A DNA stretch of 64,000 bases from Paractinoplanes aksuensis (GTDB lineage: Bacteria; Actinomycetota; Actinomycetes; Mycobacteriales; Micromonosporaceae): contig NZ_JAMYJR010000013.1 in assembly GCF_024137025.1 (NCBI RefSeq), forward strand, positions 310,001 through 374,000, read 5' to 3'. How positions within the stretch are numbered: the first letter of the stretch is position 1; the number at the start of each line of letters is the position of its first letter. This document shows, piece after piece, positions 36,905 to 45,246 of the stretch. The translations under genes were made by a program, and so were the position numbers. The notes under the pieces were generated by a model. That model was not told the origin of the DNA and searched no databases. It worked only from the letters and a program-made list of their open reading frames with translations.

Positions 36905-38092
36905 ATGACGTCAGCACCCGCGAGATACGTCCACCTCGACGGCGAGACGGCCGAGCTGACAAATCGGCTCATCGCGCTCGCCACCCGCGGACTACCTGCC
37001 ATGTATCGCGCCGAAAGCGACGAGTTTGCCTTCACTCGCGTATTCACGCCCGGAAATGCCGGGTTCAGCGCGCATCTGTCCGGGAAGAGCCTGAGATATG
37101 CCGCGATCGTGGCCCTCGGGGTGGGTTGGCTGCCCTCGGCCGAGCAGCCCGCGTTGCTCGGCGGGCACGACCTCGACTCGTTCGTCGCGCGGCTGGTCGA
37201 GCAACAATCCACCAGCACCAACCTGGGCGACATCGCGCTCGTGGTCTGGGCCGCCGCTCAGACGAGCCACCGGTTGCTGCCCGACGCCTTGCTCCGGTTG
37301 AGCGAGTTCGACCGCCGTACCGCTCCCGAGTACGTCGTGGAGGCGGCCTGGGTGGTCTCCGCCCTCGCCACCGCCCGCGGTCAGGCCGACGTCGAGGAGC
37401 ACCTGGCCCAGGCCCGGAAGCGGTTGCTGGACAGCGTTCGGCCCGGCAGCCCGGTCTTCCCGCACGTGACCGGGCCCGGCCTCGTGAAGCCCTACCGCGA
37501 GCACGTGGCCTGTTTCGCCGATCAGGTCTACCCGATCCAGGCCCTGGCCCGTTTGCACCACTCAGGGGCTGACAAAGAGGCGCTGGACGCCGCCCGCACC
37601 ACCGCCGAGCAGATCTGCCGCCTGCAGGGACCGGACGGGCAGTGGTGGTGGTTCTACGACGCCCGCACCGGTGACGTCGTCGAGGGCTATCCGGTCTACA
37701 CCGTGCACCAGCACGCGATGGGGCCGATGGCGCTGCTCGACCTCGCCGAGGCCGGCGGCGGCGACTACGCCGAGCCGATCCGCAAGGGCCTGCGCTGGCT
37801 GCTCGGCCCGGCCGAACTGGGCCCGGGCGGCGAACCGATGCTGCTCGACGAGCCGGGCCTGACCGTGCGCAAGGTCTTCCGGGGCGACCCACGCAAGATC
37901 GTCCGCGCCGCGCACACGCTCACCACCAAGGTCCGGCCGGGGCTGAAGCTGCCGCTGGTCGACCGCGTCTACAAGCCGGCTGACCTGGATCGCGAGTGCC
38001 GGCCGTACGAGTTCGGCTGGCTCTATTTCGCGTGGCTGGCGTCCCTCAACGCGCCCGCGAAGCAGGCAACGGCCGAGAGCGCGGGGCGGTGA
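36905..38092 (+). CDS. Alpha/alpha-barrel-like protein in the WecG-WecC-WecB operon
   Basis: A 395-residue soluble protein with regularly spaced helices, resembling an alpha/alpha toroid: EYVVEAAWVVSALATARG, FADQVYPIQALARLHHSG, then QICRLQGPDGQWWWFYDARTG near residues 240-260, which is like the QxxDGxW repeats of terpenoid cyclases and of glycan epimerases/lyases. No complete catalytic set is seen. GGAAGGA precedes the ATG at 36905. The stop overlaps the start of the WecG-type gene (GTGA). Being the first gene of an operon for uronic-acid sugar transfer, it may act on a glycan or lipid-linked sugar; the function is not known. Confidence 0.7.
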   Translation: MTSAPARYVHLDGETAELTNRLIALATRGLPAMYRAESDEFAFTRVFTPGNAGFSAHLSGKSLRYAAIVALGVGWLPSAEQPALLGGHDLDSFVARLVEQQSTSTNLGDIALVVWAAAQTSHRLLPDALLRLSEFDRRTAPEYVVEAAWVVSALATARGQADVEEHLAQARKRLLDSVRPGSPVFPHVTGPGLVKPYREHVACFADQVYPIQALARLHHSGADKEALDAARTTAEQICRLQGPDGQWWWFYDARTGDVVEGYPVYTVHQHAMGPMALLDLAEAGGGDYAEPIRKGLRWLLGPAELGPGGEPMLLDEPGLTVRKVFRGDPRKIVRAAHTLTTKVRPGLKLPLVDRVYKPADLDRECRPYEFGWLYFAWLASLNAPAKQATAESAGR

Positions 38093-38853
38093 CCGGCATG
38101 ACGACGAGCACCGAGCTGCGGCGGGACCTGTTCGGCGTACCGCTGGATGCTTTGACTTTGGAAGAGACCGTGCAGCGCTGCCTCGACTCGGTCGCCACCG
38201 GCGAACTGCTCGAGGTGGGCGTGGTCAACGCGGCCAAGATCGTGAAGATGCGGGGCGACGAGGCCCTGCGCGACGCGGTCACCGGCTGCGGCCTGATCGT
38301 GGCCGACGGGCAGTCGGTGGTGTGGGCCAGCCGCGTGCTGGGCCGGCCGCTGCCCGAGCGGGTGGCCGGCATCGACCTGTTCCAGCGCCTGCTCTACATG
38401 GCTGAGCTGCGCGGCCACTCGGTCTACTTCCTCGGGGCCAAGCCCGAGGTGCTCGAGACCATGGTCGAGCGGATCCGGCGCCAGCACACGAAACTGGCCA
38501 TCGCCGGCTACCGCGACGGCTACTACCCGGCCGAGGAATCCGCGGCGGTCGCCGACGCCATCAAGGGCAGCGGCGCCGATCTGCTGTTCCTGGGCATGAC
38601 CTCGCCCAAGAAAGAGGTCTTCGTGGCCACCCACGGCGCCCGCACCGGGGCCAAGGTCGTGCACGGCGTGGGCGGCTCCTTCGACGTGCTGGCGGGCGTC
38701 GTCAAGCGGGCGCCGGTGGCCTGGCAGCGGATGGGCTGCGAGTGGCTCTACCGCGCCCTGCAAGAGCCTCGCCGCCTCGGCCGGCGCTATCTCACCACCA
38801 ACGTCGCCTTCGTCGGGCTGGTCGCCCGCGAGTACATGCGCAAGGGGAACTGA
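38089..38853 (+). CDS. WecG/TagA/CpsF-family glycosyltransferase
   Basis: A 254-residue GT26 enzyme. The family pattern is clear: GVPLDALTLEETVQRCL, VVNAAKIVKM, GLIVADGQSVVWASRVLG, ERVAGIDLFQRLL, VYFLGAKPEV and LLFLGMTSPKKEVF. WecG transfers ManNAcA and TagA transfers ManNAc to a lipid-linked GlcNAc. With a UDP-aminouronate pathway encoded by the next two genes, transfer of a ManNAc(3NAc)A-type sugar as the second residue is a good inference. The start is GTG at 38089 (overlapping the upstream stop) or ATG at 38098. It lies 1 base before the dehydrogenase gene. Confidence 0.9.
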   Translation: MTGMTTSTELRRDLFGVPLDALTLEETVQRCLDSVATGELLEVGVVNAAKIVKMRGDEALRDAVTGCGLIVADGQSVVWASRVLGRPLPERVAGIDLFQRLLYMAELRGHSVYFLGAKPEVLETMVERIRRQHTKLAIAGYRDGYYPAEESAAVADAIKGSGADLLFLGMTSPKKEVFVATHGARTGAKVVHGVGGSFDVLAGVVKRAPVAWQRMGCEWLYRALQEPRRLGRRYLTTNVAFVGLVAREYMRKGN

Positions 38854-38854
38854 C

Positions 38855-40111
38855 ATGCGAGTCGTCATCGCCGGCCAGGGCTACGTGGGGCTGCCGCTGG
38901 CCGTCCGCGCGGCTGAGGTCGGTCACGAGGTGATCGGGTACGACGTCGACACCGCCCGGATCGGGCGGCTGGTCGCGGGGGAGTCGTACGTCGAGGACAT
39001 CCCGGCCGAGCGGCTGCGCGCGGTGCTGGCCGGCGGCCACTACCGCCCCAGCATCGACGCGGCCGACTGCGCCGGGTTCGACATCGCCGTCATCACGGTG
39101 CCGACGCCGCTGCGGGACGGGGCGCCCGATCTTTCGTACGTCGAAGCCTGTGCCGAGATGCTCGGCGGCCACTTGCGCCCGGGCACGCTCGTGGTGCTCG
39201 AATCCACCACCTATCCCGGCACCACCGAAGAGGTCGTGGGCCCGATCCTCGAGAAGGCCTCGGGTCTGACCGCCGGGATCGACTTCGCGCTCGGCTTCAG
39301 CCCCGAGCGCATCGACCCCGGCAACCCGTCGTGGGGCCTGGTCAACACCCCGAAGGTCGTCTCCGGCATCGACGAGACGTCGCTCAAGCGGGTCAAGGAG
39401 TTCTACGACACGGTCGTCGAGACCACCGTGACCGTCTCGTCGACCCGCGAGGCCGAGCTGGCCAAGCTCATCGAGAACACCTTCCGCCATGTCAACATCG
39501 CGCTGGTCAACGAGATCGCGATGATCTCGCACGACCTCGGCATCGACGTGTGGCAGGCGATCGACGCGGCCAGCACCAAGCCGTTCGGGTTCATGCGGTT
39601 CACCCCTGGCCCCGGCGTGGGCGGGCACTGCCTGCCGATCGACCCGTCCTACCTGTCGTGGCGGGTGCAGCGCGCGCTCGGGCAGAGTTTCCGCTTCGTC
39701 GACCTGGCCAACGACATCAACAACCACATGCCGGATTACGTCGTACGCCGCCTGATCGACGTTCTCAACCGGCGGCAGCGCTCGGTCTCGGGCAGCCGGA
39801 TCCTGTTGCTCGGCCTGGCCTACAAGAAGAACACCGGTGATGCGAGGGAGTCTCCCGCCGTACGCGTGGTGCAGTTGTTGCGTCAGATGGGGGCCGAGGT
39901 ACGGGTGGCCGACCCGCACGTGGTCGAGGCCGTGCACGGCGCCGACGACCTGACGATGGTCGCGGCCGACGCCGACGAGCTGCGGGCGGCCGACGCCGTG
40001 GTGCTGCTGGCCGACCACGACGAGTTCGACTACGACCTGATCGGCCGCGAGGCCCGGTGCGTGCTCGACACCCGCCGCCGGCTGTCCGGCGACAAGGTCG
40101 AGGTGATCTGA
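38855..40111 (+). CDS. UDP-N-acetylhexosamine 6-dehydrogenase (WbpA/WecC type)
   Basis: A 418-residue UDP-sugar dehydrogenase. The N-terminal NAD motif is GQGYVGLPLAV; the conserved LGFSPERIDPGN region follows, then the catalytic Cys259 in GVGGHCLPIDP; the C-terminal UDP-binding domain holds LGLAYKKNTGDARESPA. The sequence pattern is that of the UDP-GlcNAc/UDP-ManNAc 6-dehydrogenase branch (PERIDPGN, ESTTYPGTTEE) rather than the UDP-glucose enzyme. It oxidises C6 twice to give the uronic acid. ATG at 38855, followed 2 bases after its stop by the 2-epimerase gene. Confidence 0.92.
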   Translation: MRVVIAGQGYVGLPLAVRAAEVGHEVIGYDVDTARIGRLVAGESYVEDIPAERLRAVLAGGHYRPSIDAADCAGFDIAVITVPTPLRDGAPDLSYVEACAEMLGGHLRPGTLVVLESTTYPGTTEEVVGPILEKASGLTAGIDFALGFSPERIDPGNPSWGLVNTPKVVSGIDETSLKRVKEFYDTVVETTVTVSSTREAELAKLIENTFRHVNIALVNEIAMISHDLGIDVWQAIDAASTKPFGFMRFTPGPGVGGHCLPIDPSYLSWRVQRALGQSFRFVDLANDINNHMPDYVVRRLIDVLNRRQRSVSGSRILLLGLAYKKNTGDARESPAVRVVQLLRQMGAEVRVADPHVVEAVHGADDLTMVAADADELRAADAVVLLADHDEFDYDLIGREARCVLDTRRRLSGDKVEVI

Positions 40112-40113
40112 GC

Positions 40114-41244
40114 GTGCCCCGGATCATCTGCGTGGCCGGCGCCCGGCCCAACTTCATGAAGGTCAAGCCGGTCATGGACGCGCTCGAGGCCCGTGGGGCC
40201 GAAGTGGTGCTGGTGCACACCGGTCAGCACTACGACGCCGCGATGAACGACGTGTTCTTCGCCGATCTCGGCCTGCGCCCTCCCGACCGCCACCTGGGCA
40301 CCGGCTCGGGCACCCACGCCGAGCAGACGGCCCGGGTCATGACCGCGTTCGAGCCGCTGGTCGACGAGCTGCGGCCGGACGCGGTCGTGGTGGTCGGCGA
40401 CGTCACCTCGACGCTGGCCTGCGCACTGGTCGGAGCTAGGGCCGGGGTGCTGGTGGCCCACGTCGAGGCCGGCCTGCGCAGCCGCGACTGGAGCATGCCG
40501 GAAGAGGTCAACCGGCTGGTCACCGACCGGCTCAGCGACCTGCTGTTCGCGCCCTCGCCCGACGGCGTCGACAACCTGCGGGCCGAGGGCTACCACGACG
40601 ACCAGATCCACCTGGCCGGCAACGTCATGATCGACACGCTGCACGCCAACCTCGACCGGGCCCTGTCCTCGGACGCGCTGCACCGGCACGGGGTCACGGC
40701 CGGCGGGTACGCCCTGGCCACGCTGCACCGGCCGGCCAACGTCGACGACGCCGCCGTGCTCGACGGGCTGCTGCGGGCGTTCGGCGAGGTGGCCCGGGAG
40801 CTCCCGGTGGTGCTGCCCGTGCACCCGCGCACGGCGGCCCGGCTCGAGTCGGCCGGCGTACCCGAGGGGCTGCGGCTGTTGCCCCCGGCCGGGTATCTCG
40901 ACTTCATCGCGCTGCAGGCCACGGCCCGGCTGGTGCTGACCGACTCGGGCGGCATCCAGGAGGAGACGACCGCGCTCGGCGTGCCCTGCCTGACCACGCG
41001 GGACTCGACCGAGCGGCCCATCACCGTCACCGAGGGCACCAACGTGGTCGTCGGCCGCGACCCGGCCCGCATCGTCGCCGAGGCCCGGCGGGTGCTGGCC
41101 GATCCGCCGGCCAAGCGGGCGCCCGCGCTGTGGGACGGGCATGCGGGCGACCGCATCGCCGAGGTCCTGCTCGCGCATCTGGCGTCGCCGGTCCGGCTCC
41201 GTCCGACCGACGTCCGGGACGCGGCGGTCGGTTCGGCGGTCTGA
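40114..41244 (+). CDS. UDP-GlcNAc 2-epimerase family (WecB/WbpI type)
   Basis: A 376-residue non-hydrolysing 2-epimerase. It begins PRIICVAGARPNFMKVKPVMDAL and carries LVHTGQHYDAAMND, VVVGDVTSTLACAL, HVEAGLRSRDWSMPEEVNR and LTDSGGIQEETTALGVPCLTTRDSTERP, all conserved in the family. WecB makes UDP-ManNAc; WbpI does the same inversion on UDP-GlcNAc3NAcA. Given the WbpA-, B-, D- and E-like genes in the locus, the WbpI role is likely, but WecB cannot be excluded. The GTG at 40114 gives the normal N-terminus. A long hairpin follows its stop. Confidence 0.9.
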   Translation: MPRIICVAGARPNFMKVKPVMDALEARGAEVVLVHTGQHYDAAMNDVFFADLGLRPPDRHLGTGSGTHAEQTARVMTAFEPLVDELRPDAVVVVGDVTSTLACALVGARAGVLVAHVEAGLRSRDWSMPEEVNRLVTDRLSDLLFAPSPDGVDNLRAEGYHDDQIHLAGNVMIDTLHANLDRALSSDALHRHGVTAGGYALATLHRPANVDDAAVLDGLLRAFGEVARELPVVLPVHPRTAARLESAGVPEGLRLLPPAGYLDFIALQATARLVLTDSGGIQEETTALGVPCLTTRDSTERPITVTEGTNVVVGRDPARIVAEARRVLADPPAKRAPALWDGHAGDRIAEVLLAHLASPVRLRPTDVRDAAVGSAV

Positions 41245-41256
41245 CCGGTACGCGAA

Positions 41257-41289
41257 CCGGCCCGGTCCCGTTCCGCGGGGCCGGGCCGG
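41257..41289 (+). terminator. GC-rich hairpin terminator after the 2-epimerase gene
   Basis: Arms 41257-41269 (CCGGCCCGGTCCC) and 41277-41289 (GGGGCCGGGCCGG) pair over 13 bp with one G-U and a 7-base loop, 12 bases after the stop. No T-run follows, as is common in actinobacteria. A smaller CCCGGT/ACCGGG hairpin at 41373-41388 lies in the leader of the next gene. Confidence 0.65.
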
Positions 41290-41410
41290 AGTCGTCAACC
41301 GGAGCGCAACCGAAGGGCATCGGTCCGGCCACCAAGTCGGCTGCTTCAGCGCCGAACTAGAACGGTGAGAGCCCCGGTAGACACCGGGACCGCTTACCGG
41401 AAGGCAATCG

Positions 41411-41896
41411 ATGCGTTCTTCGATCACCAAGCGTCTGGCCCTGATCGCGATGATCCCCGCCACCCTGCTCGTCGTGATCGCGTTCGCGTCGTCCGCCCAG
41501 GCCGCCGTCACCGCCACGGCCAAGATGCAGAGCGACATCGTGACGCTGACCAACAAGCAGCGCGCCGCCCACGGGTGCAAGGCTGTCGTCGTGAGCCCGG
41601 CCCTGACCCGCGCCGCCACCGGTCACAGCGGTTACCAGGCCCGCACCAAGAAGATGAGCCACGTCGGCGCCAACAAGTCGACCTTCATCACCCGCTCGAA
41701 GGCGGCCGGCTACAACCGCCCGCTGAGCGAGAACGTGGCCTACGGCTTCAGCAGCGCCTCGGCTCTGGTCAACGCGTGGATGGCCAGCCCGGGTCACCGC
41801 GCCAACATCCTCAACTGCAAGGCGATCGCAGTCGGCATCGGCATCGCCAAGGCGTCCAACGGCACCCCGTACTACACCCAGAACTTCGGCTACTGA
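41411..41896 (+). CDS. Secreted CAP/SCP-domain protein
   Basis: A 161-residue secreted protein. A signal peptide (about 1-31, ending SSAQA) is followed by a CAP domain (about 36-160): VTLTNKQRAAHGC, LTRAATGHSGYQARTKKMSHVG, NRPLSENVAYG, then VNAWMASPGHRANILNC and the final YYTQNFGY strand. The two cysteines probably form a disulfide. Bacterial CAP proteins are extracellular and mostly of unknown role. GGAAGG precedes the ATG at 41411. It has its own terminator, so it is a single-gene unit placed between two polysaccharide operons. Confidence 0.9.
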   Translation: MRSSITKRLALIAMIPATLLVVIAFASSAQAAVTATAKMQSDIVTLTNKQRAAHGCKAVVVSPALTRAATGHSGYQARTKKMSHVGANKSTFITRSKAAGYNRPLSENVAYGFSSASALVNAWMASPGHRANILNCKAIAVGIGIAKASNGTPYYTQNFGY

Positions 41897-41902
41897 CGTA
41901 GC

Positions 41903-41940
41903 AAAGGGCCTCACCCGTCACGGGTGAGGCCCCTTTTTTC
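41903..41940 (+). terminator. Rho-independent terminator of the CAP gene
   Basis: A perfect 12-bp stem (GGGCCTCACCCG 41906-41917, CGGGTGAGGCCC 41921-41932) with loop TCA is followed by CTTTTTTC. It also sits directly at the 3' end of the convergent sugar-transferase gene (stop at 41941), but the T-run is on the plus strand. Confidence 0.93.
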
Positions 41941-43437
41941 TCAGTACGCCCCGGAGCTTCGCGCGACCGCGCTGACCGTGCGGGCCAGGATGGCCAGGTC
42001 CATGGAGAGCGACCAGTTCTCGACGTACGTGAGGTCGAGCCGGATCGACTCCTCCCACGACAGGTCGGAGCGCCCCGATACCTGCCACAGCCCCGTCAGT
42101 CCCGGCTTCACCACGAGCCTCCGCAGCATGTCGGACGGGTAGCCGGCCACCTCTTTGGCCAGCGGTGGCCGTGGGCCGACGAGCGACATGTCGCCCTTCA
42201 GCACGTTCACCAGCTGGGGTAGCTCGTCGAGTGAAAATCGCCGCAGCCACCGGCCGACCGGGGTGACCCGCGGGTCCTTGCGCATCTTGAACAGCTCGCC
42301 GTCGGTGTCGTTGAGGTTGCGCAGCTCGATGAGCCGGGCCTCGGCGTTGACCACCATCGTGCGGAACTTGTACAGGGTGAACAGGCGCCCGTCCTTGCCC
42401 ACGCGTTCCTGCCGGAACACGGCCGGGCCGCGGCCGCCGGGGCCGAACATGACCAGGCCGGCCACGACGGCCAGCACCGGGAAACTGAGTGTCAGCAACA
42501 CGAACGCGCCGACCCGGTCGAAGGCGGCCTTGACGAGCCGGGCGCTGCCCTTGAGCCGCGGGTGCTCGACGTGCAGCATCGGCAGGCCGTCGACGGGCCG
42601 GATCGTGGTGCGGTCGCCCGCCACGTCGACCAGCGTGCTGGCCACGATGAGGTCGATGTCGTCCCGCTCGAGCTGCCAGGCCAGCCGGCGCAGGGCGGGA
42701 CCGTCGATCTCGGGACAGGACAACACGACCACGGTGTCGGCCTCGGCCCGGGCCACCGCGGTGGCTATGCCGTCGAACGCCCCGAAGATGGGCGGCAGGC
42801 CGAGCGTGAAACCGTCCCGGTGGCGGCCGGGCGGCAGGCAGGCGCCGATGACGTCGAGACCGTGGTGACGCTCGCGGCTGAGCCGCCGGGTCATGTCGGC
42901 CACGGCCCGCTCGTGCCCGACCAGGATGACCCGGTGCAGCTGCCGGCCCCGGGCCCAGCGGCGGTGCAGCAGCTGGCGGTAGACGTAGCGGACGGCGAGG
43001 CTCACGACCACGGCCAGCGGGATCGCGATGACGATGTAGCCGCGGGCCAAACGCAGGTTGAATGTGAACGAGACAATCGCCAGGCCGGCCGTCAGGGCCA
43101 ATCCGGAACGGAATACCCGGGCGTACTCGTCGGTGCCCACGAACAGGTGGCGGGGTTCGTAAGCGCGGTTGAGGGTCAGGCAGGTCAGCCAGGCCAAGGG
43201 AATTATGAACGTCAATAACAAATAGTCACGGGCGAACGGGTCGCGGTTGGGTGCCCCGAACCGCAGGAGCAGCGCCGAGCCGGCGGCCGCGAGCCCGACC
43301 AGGAAGTCGAGCAGGTGCAGCGTGAGCACGTACCGGCTCTGCCACCCGGAGCGGGCCCGCCCCGGGGTCGGAAGCTTGGTGAGCTGGGGTTTTCGATCCC
43401 TGAGGTCAAGGGTCGACATCGTATCGACTGTCCGCAC
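41941..43437 (-). CDS. Polyprenyl-phosphate sugar-1-phosphate transferase (priming enzyme)
   Basis: A 498-residue initiating glycosyltransferase of the WbaP/CpsE type. Four or five N-terminal TM helices (about 30-145) lead to a cytoplasmic Rossmann-like CoA_binding_3 domain (about 150-280), a further TM (about 300-325) and the catalytic PglC-like domain: YKFRTMVVNAE, WLRRFSLDELPQLVNVLKGDMSLVGPRPP and PGLTGLWQVSGRSDLSWEE. It transfers a sugar-1-phosphate to undecaprenyl phosphate and so starts each repeat unit. GGAGG followed by 6 bases selects the GTG at 43437 rather than the internal ATG at 43419. It is followed by a terminator on the opposite strand. Confidence 0.93.
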   Translation of the reverse strand: MRTVDTMSTLDLRDRKPQLTKLPTPGRARSGWQSRYVLTLHLLDFLVGLAAAGSALLLRFGAPNRDPFARDYLLLTFIIPLAWLTCLTLNRAYEPRHLFVGTDEYARVFRSGLALTAGLAIVSFTFNLRLARGYIVIAIPLAVVVSLAVRYVYRQLLHRRWARGRQLHRVILVGHERAVADMTRRLSRERHHGLDVIGACLPPGRHRDGFTLGLPPIFGAFDGIATAVARAEADTVVVLSCPEIDGPALRRLAWQLERDDIDLIVASTLVDVAGDRTTIRPVDGLPMLHVEHPRLKGSARLVKAAFDRVGAFVLLTLSFPVLAVVAGLVMFGPGGRGPAVFRQERVGKDGRLFTLYKFRTMVVNAEARLIELRNLNDTDGELFKMRKDPRVTPVGRWLRRFSLDELPQLVNVLKGDMSLVGPRPPLAKEVAGYPSDMLRRLVVKPGLTGLWQVSGRSDLSWEESIRLDLTYVENWSLSMDLAILARTVSAVARSSGAY

Positions 43438-43704
43438 TCGGTGCCTCCGTCATCGACAACCGCCACGCTGTGGCCCGGACGGGGGCCGGCTGGCGGGCCG
43501 TGCTCCCAGGTCACGCGGTAACGCGCCGGACACACAAGAGAAAGACTGCTGAATGGTCGCCCGATCGCGCTACGCCTTTCCGTGCGAGACCTTTGCCGGT
43601 TCGGATGAGCGGCACTCAGAAACGGTGTCCAAAGTGGTCACAACGGACCTCCGGCCATTTCGGCATGCATCGCCGCGCACCCCCACAGAATTGCGGTCGA
43701 CATA

Positions 43705-44331
43705 TCAAGACGGAGCCGGTCGGTCAATGTCCTGATCCCGACGCAGGCCGGCCACGAAGTCCCGGCATTCGTCGTAGCGCGGGAGGAGCCCCCGGGCGCG
43801 TGCCTCGGTCAGCGACGGCGCGGCGCTGTCCTTCGTGGACAACGATGGCGCCGCCGTGGGCCAGACGATGCCGAGCTCGGGGTCGAGCGGGTGGATCCCG
43901 TGCTCGTGGCCGGGCCGATAGGTGGCCGAGCACAGGTAGGCCACCGTCGCCCCGTCGCTCAGCGAGCAGAAGGCGTGGCCCAGCCCCTCGGCCAGATAGA
44001 CGGCCCGCCGGTCGCGGTCGTCGAGCAGCACCGACTCCCAGGCGCCGAACGTGGGCGAGCCGATCCGCAGATCCACCACCACGTCGAGGACGGCGCCGGT
44101 CACACACGTGACGTACTTGGCCTGTCCCGGCGGCACGTCGGCGAAGTGGACGCCGCGGACGACGTCCCGGGCCGACGTGGACAGGTTGGCCTGCCTCAGA
44201 TCCAGGGAGTGGCCGACCGCGGCGGCCAGCGCGTCGAAGCGGTACCACTCGAGGAAGACGCCGCGATCGTCGCCGTGCTGGGCCGGCGTCACCTCGTACG
44301 CGCCCTCGATGCTCAACGGTCGGATCTTCAC
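43705..44331 (-). CDS. rfbC: dTDP-4-dehydrorhamnose 3,5-epimerase
   Basis: A 208-residue cupin epimerase, third enzyme of dTDP-L-rhamnose synthesis. Catalytic His62 is in [32 protein letters not shown] and [20 protein letters not shown] cover the second half of the active site, and GIVWP is the conserved end. The length is close to the usual 180-200 residues, with a C-terminal extension of about 25. GTG at 44331 overlaps the stop of rfbA (GTGA); the longer open frame runs through rfbA and is rejected. Confidence 0.92.
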   Translation of the reverse strand: MKIRPLSIEGAYEVTPAQHGDDRGVFLEWYRFDALAAAVGHSLDLRQANLSTSARDVVRGVHFADVPPGQAKYVTCVTGAVLDVVVDLRIGSPTFGAWESVLLDDRDRRAVYLAEGLGHAFCSLSDGATVAYLCSATYRPGHEHGIHPLDPELGIVWPTAAPSLSTKDSAAPSLTEARARGLLPRYDECRDFVAGLRRDQDIDRPAPS

Positions 44332-45200
44332 CGCAGGCCGCCTTCCAGGAGCCGGATCAGGTATTCGCCGTAGCCGCTCTTGAGCAGCGGGCGGGCCAGC
44401 ACGCGCACCTCGTCGTCGGAGATGAGACCCAGGCGCCAGGCCGCTTCCTCGACGCAGCCGATCTTCAGGCCCTGCCGTTCCTCGATGACCCGGACGTACT
44501 CGGACGCCTGCACCATCGACTGGAACGTGCCGGTGTCGAGCCACACCGTGCCCCGCTCGAGCACTGTCACGTCGAGCCGGCCCTGCCGCCGGTACTCCTC
44601 GTTGACCGCGGTGATCTCGAGCTCGCCCCGGGCGCTGGGCTCCAGCTTGTCGGCGATCGCGACCACGTCGGCGTCGTAGAAGTACAACCCCGGAACCACG
44701 TACGTGCTCTTGGGTTCCGCCGGTTTCTCCTCGATCGAGACGACCCGGCCGCCGGCGTCGAACTCGACCACGCCGTACCGCTCGGGGTCGGCCACCGGAT
44801 AGGCGAAGATCCGCCCGCCGGTCGGCTCGCGGAAGCGGGCCAGCTGCCGGCCCAGCCCGACGCCGTGGAAGATGTTGTCGCCCAGGATCAGCGCCACCGG
44901 CTCGTCACCGATGAAGTCGGCCCCGATCCGGAAGGCCTGCGCGATGCCGTCGGGTTCCGGCTGTTCGGCGTACGACAGGGACAGTCCGAGGCTGCTGCCG
45001 TCGCCCAGCAGGCGCCGGAACTGGGGCTGGTCCTCGGGTGTGGTGATGACCAGGATCTCGCGGATCCCGGCCGACACCAGGGTGGTCAGCGGGTAGTAGA
45101 CCATCGGTTTGTCGAAGATGGGCATCAGTTGCTTCGAGGTCGCGATGGTAAGGGGCCAGAGTCGCGAGCCGGTTCCCCCGGCGAGCAGAATTCCGCGCAC
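44328..45200 (-). CDS. rfbA: Glucose-1-phosphate thymidylyltransferase
   Basis: A 290-residue nucleotidyltransferase that makes dTDP-glucose from glucose-1-phosphate and d[19 protein letters not shown] is the nucleotide-binding start and [17 protein letters not shown] follows. [10 protein letters not shown] carries the metal-binding Asp, [13 protein letters not shown] and [11 protein letters not shown] are further conserved motifs. The length is normal for the large (RmlA-type) enzymes. It is transcribed toward rfbC and divergently from rfbB, with only 46 bases between the two starts, so a compact divergent promoter is expected there. Confidence 0.95.
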   Translation of the reverse strand: MRGILLAGGTGSRLWPLTIATSKQLMPIFDKPMVYYPLTTLVSAGIREILVITTPEDQPQFRRLLGDGSSLGLSLSYAEQPEPDGIAQAFRIGADFIGDEPVALILGDNIFHGVGLGRQLARFREPTGGRIFAYPVADPERYGVVEFDAGGRVVSIEEKPAEPKSTYVVPGLYFYDADVVAIADKLEPSARGELEITAVNEEYRRQGRLDVTVLERGTVWLDTGTFQSMVQASEYVRVIEERQGLKIGCVEEAAWRLGLISDDEVRVLARPLLKSGYGEYLIRLLEGGLR

Positions 45201-45246
45201 CAGCGAAGGTTACGCAGAGCTGCCACTCTGTCTACACTCGCCAGCC

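Noticed and set aside
41245..41410. A riboswitch upstream of the CAP-domain gene
   Set aside because: Hairpins are present, but the conserved blocks of the c-di-AMP or other known riboswitches were not found; the first hairpin is better explained as a terminator.
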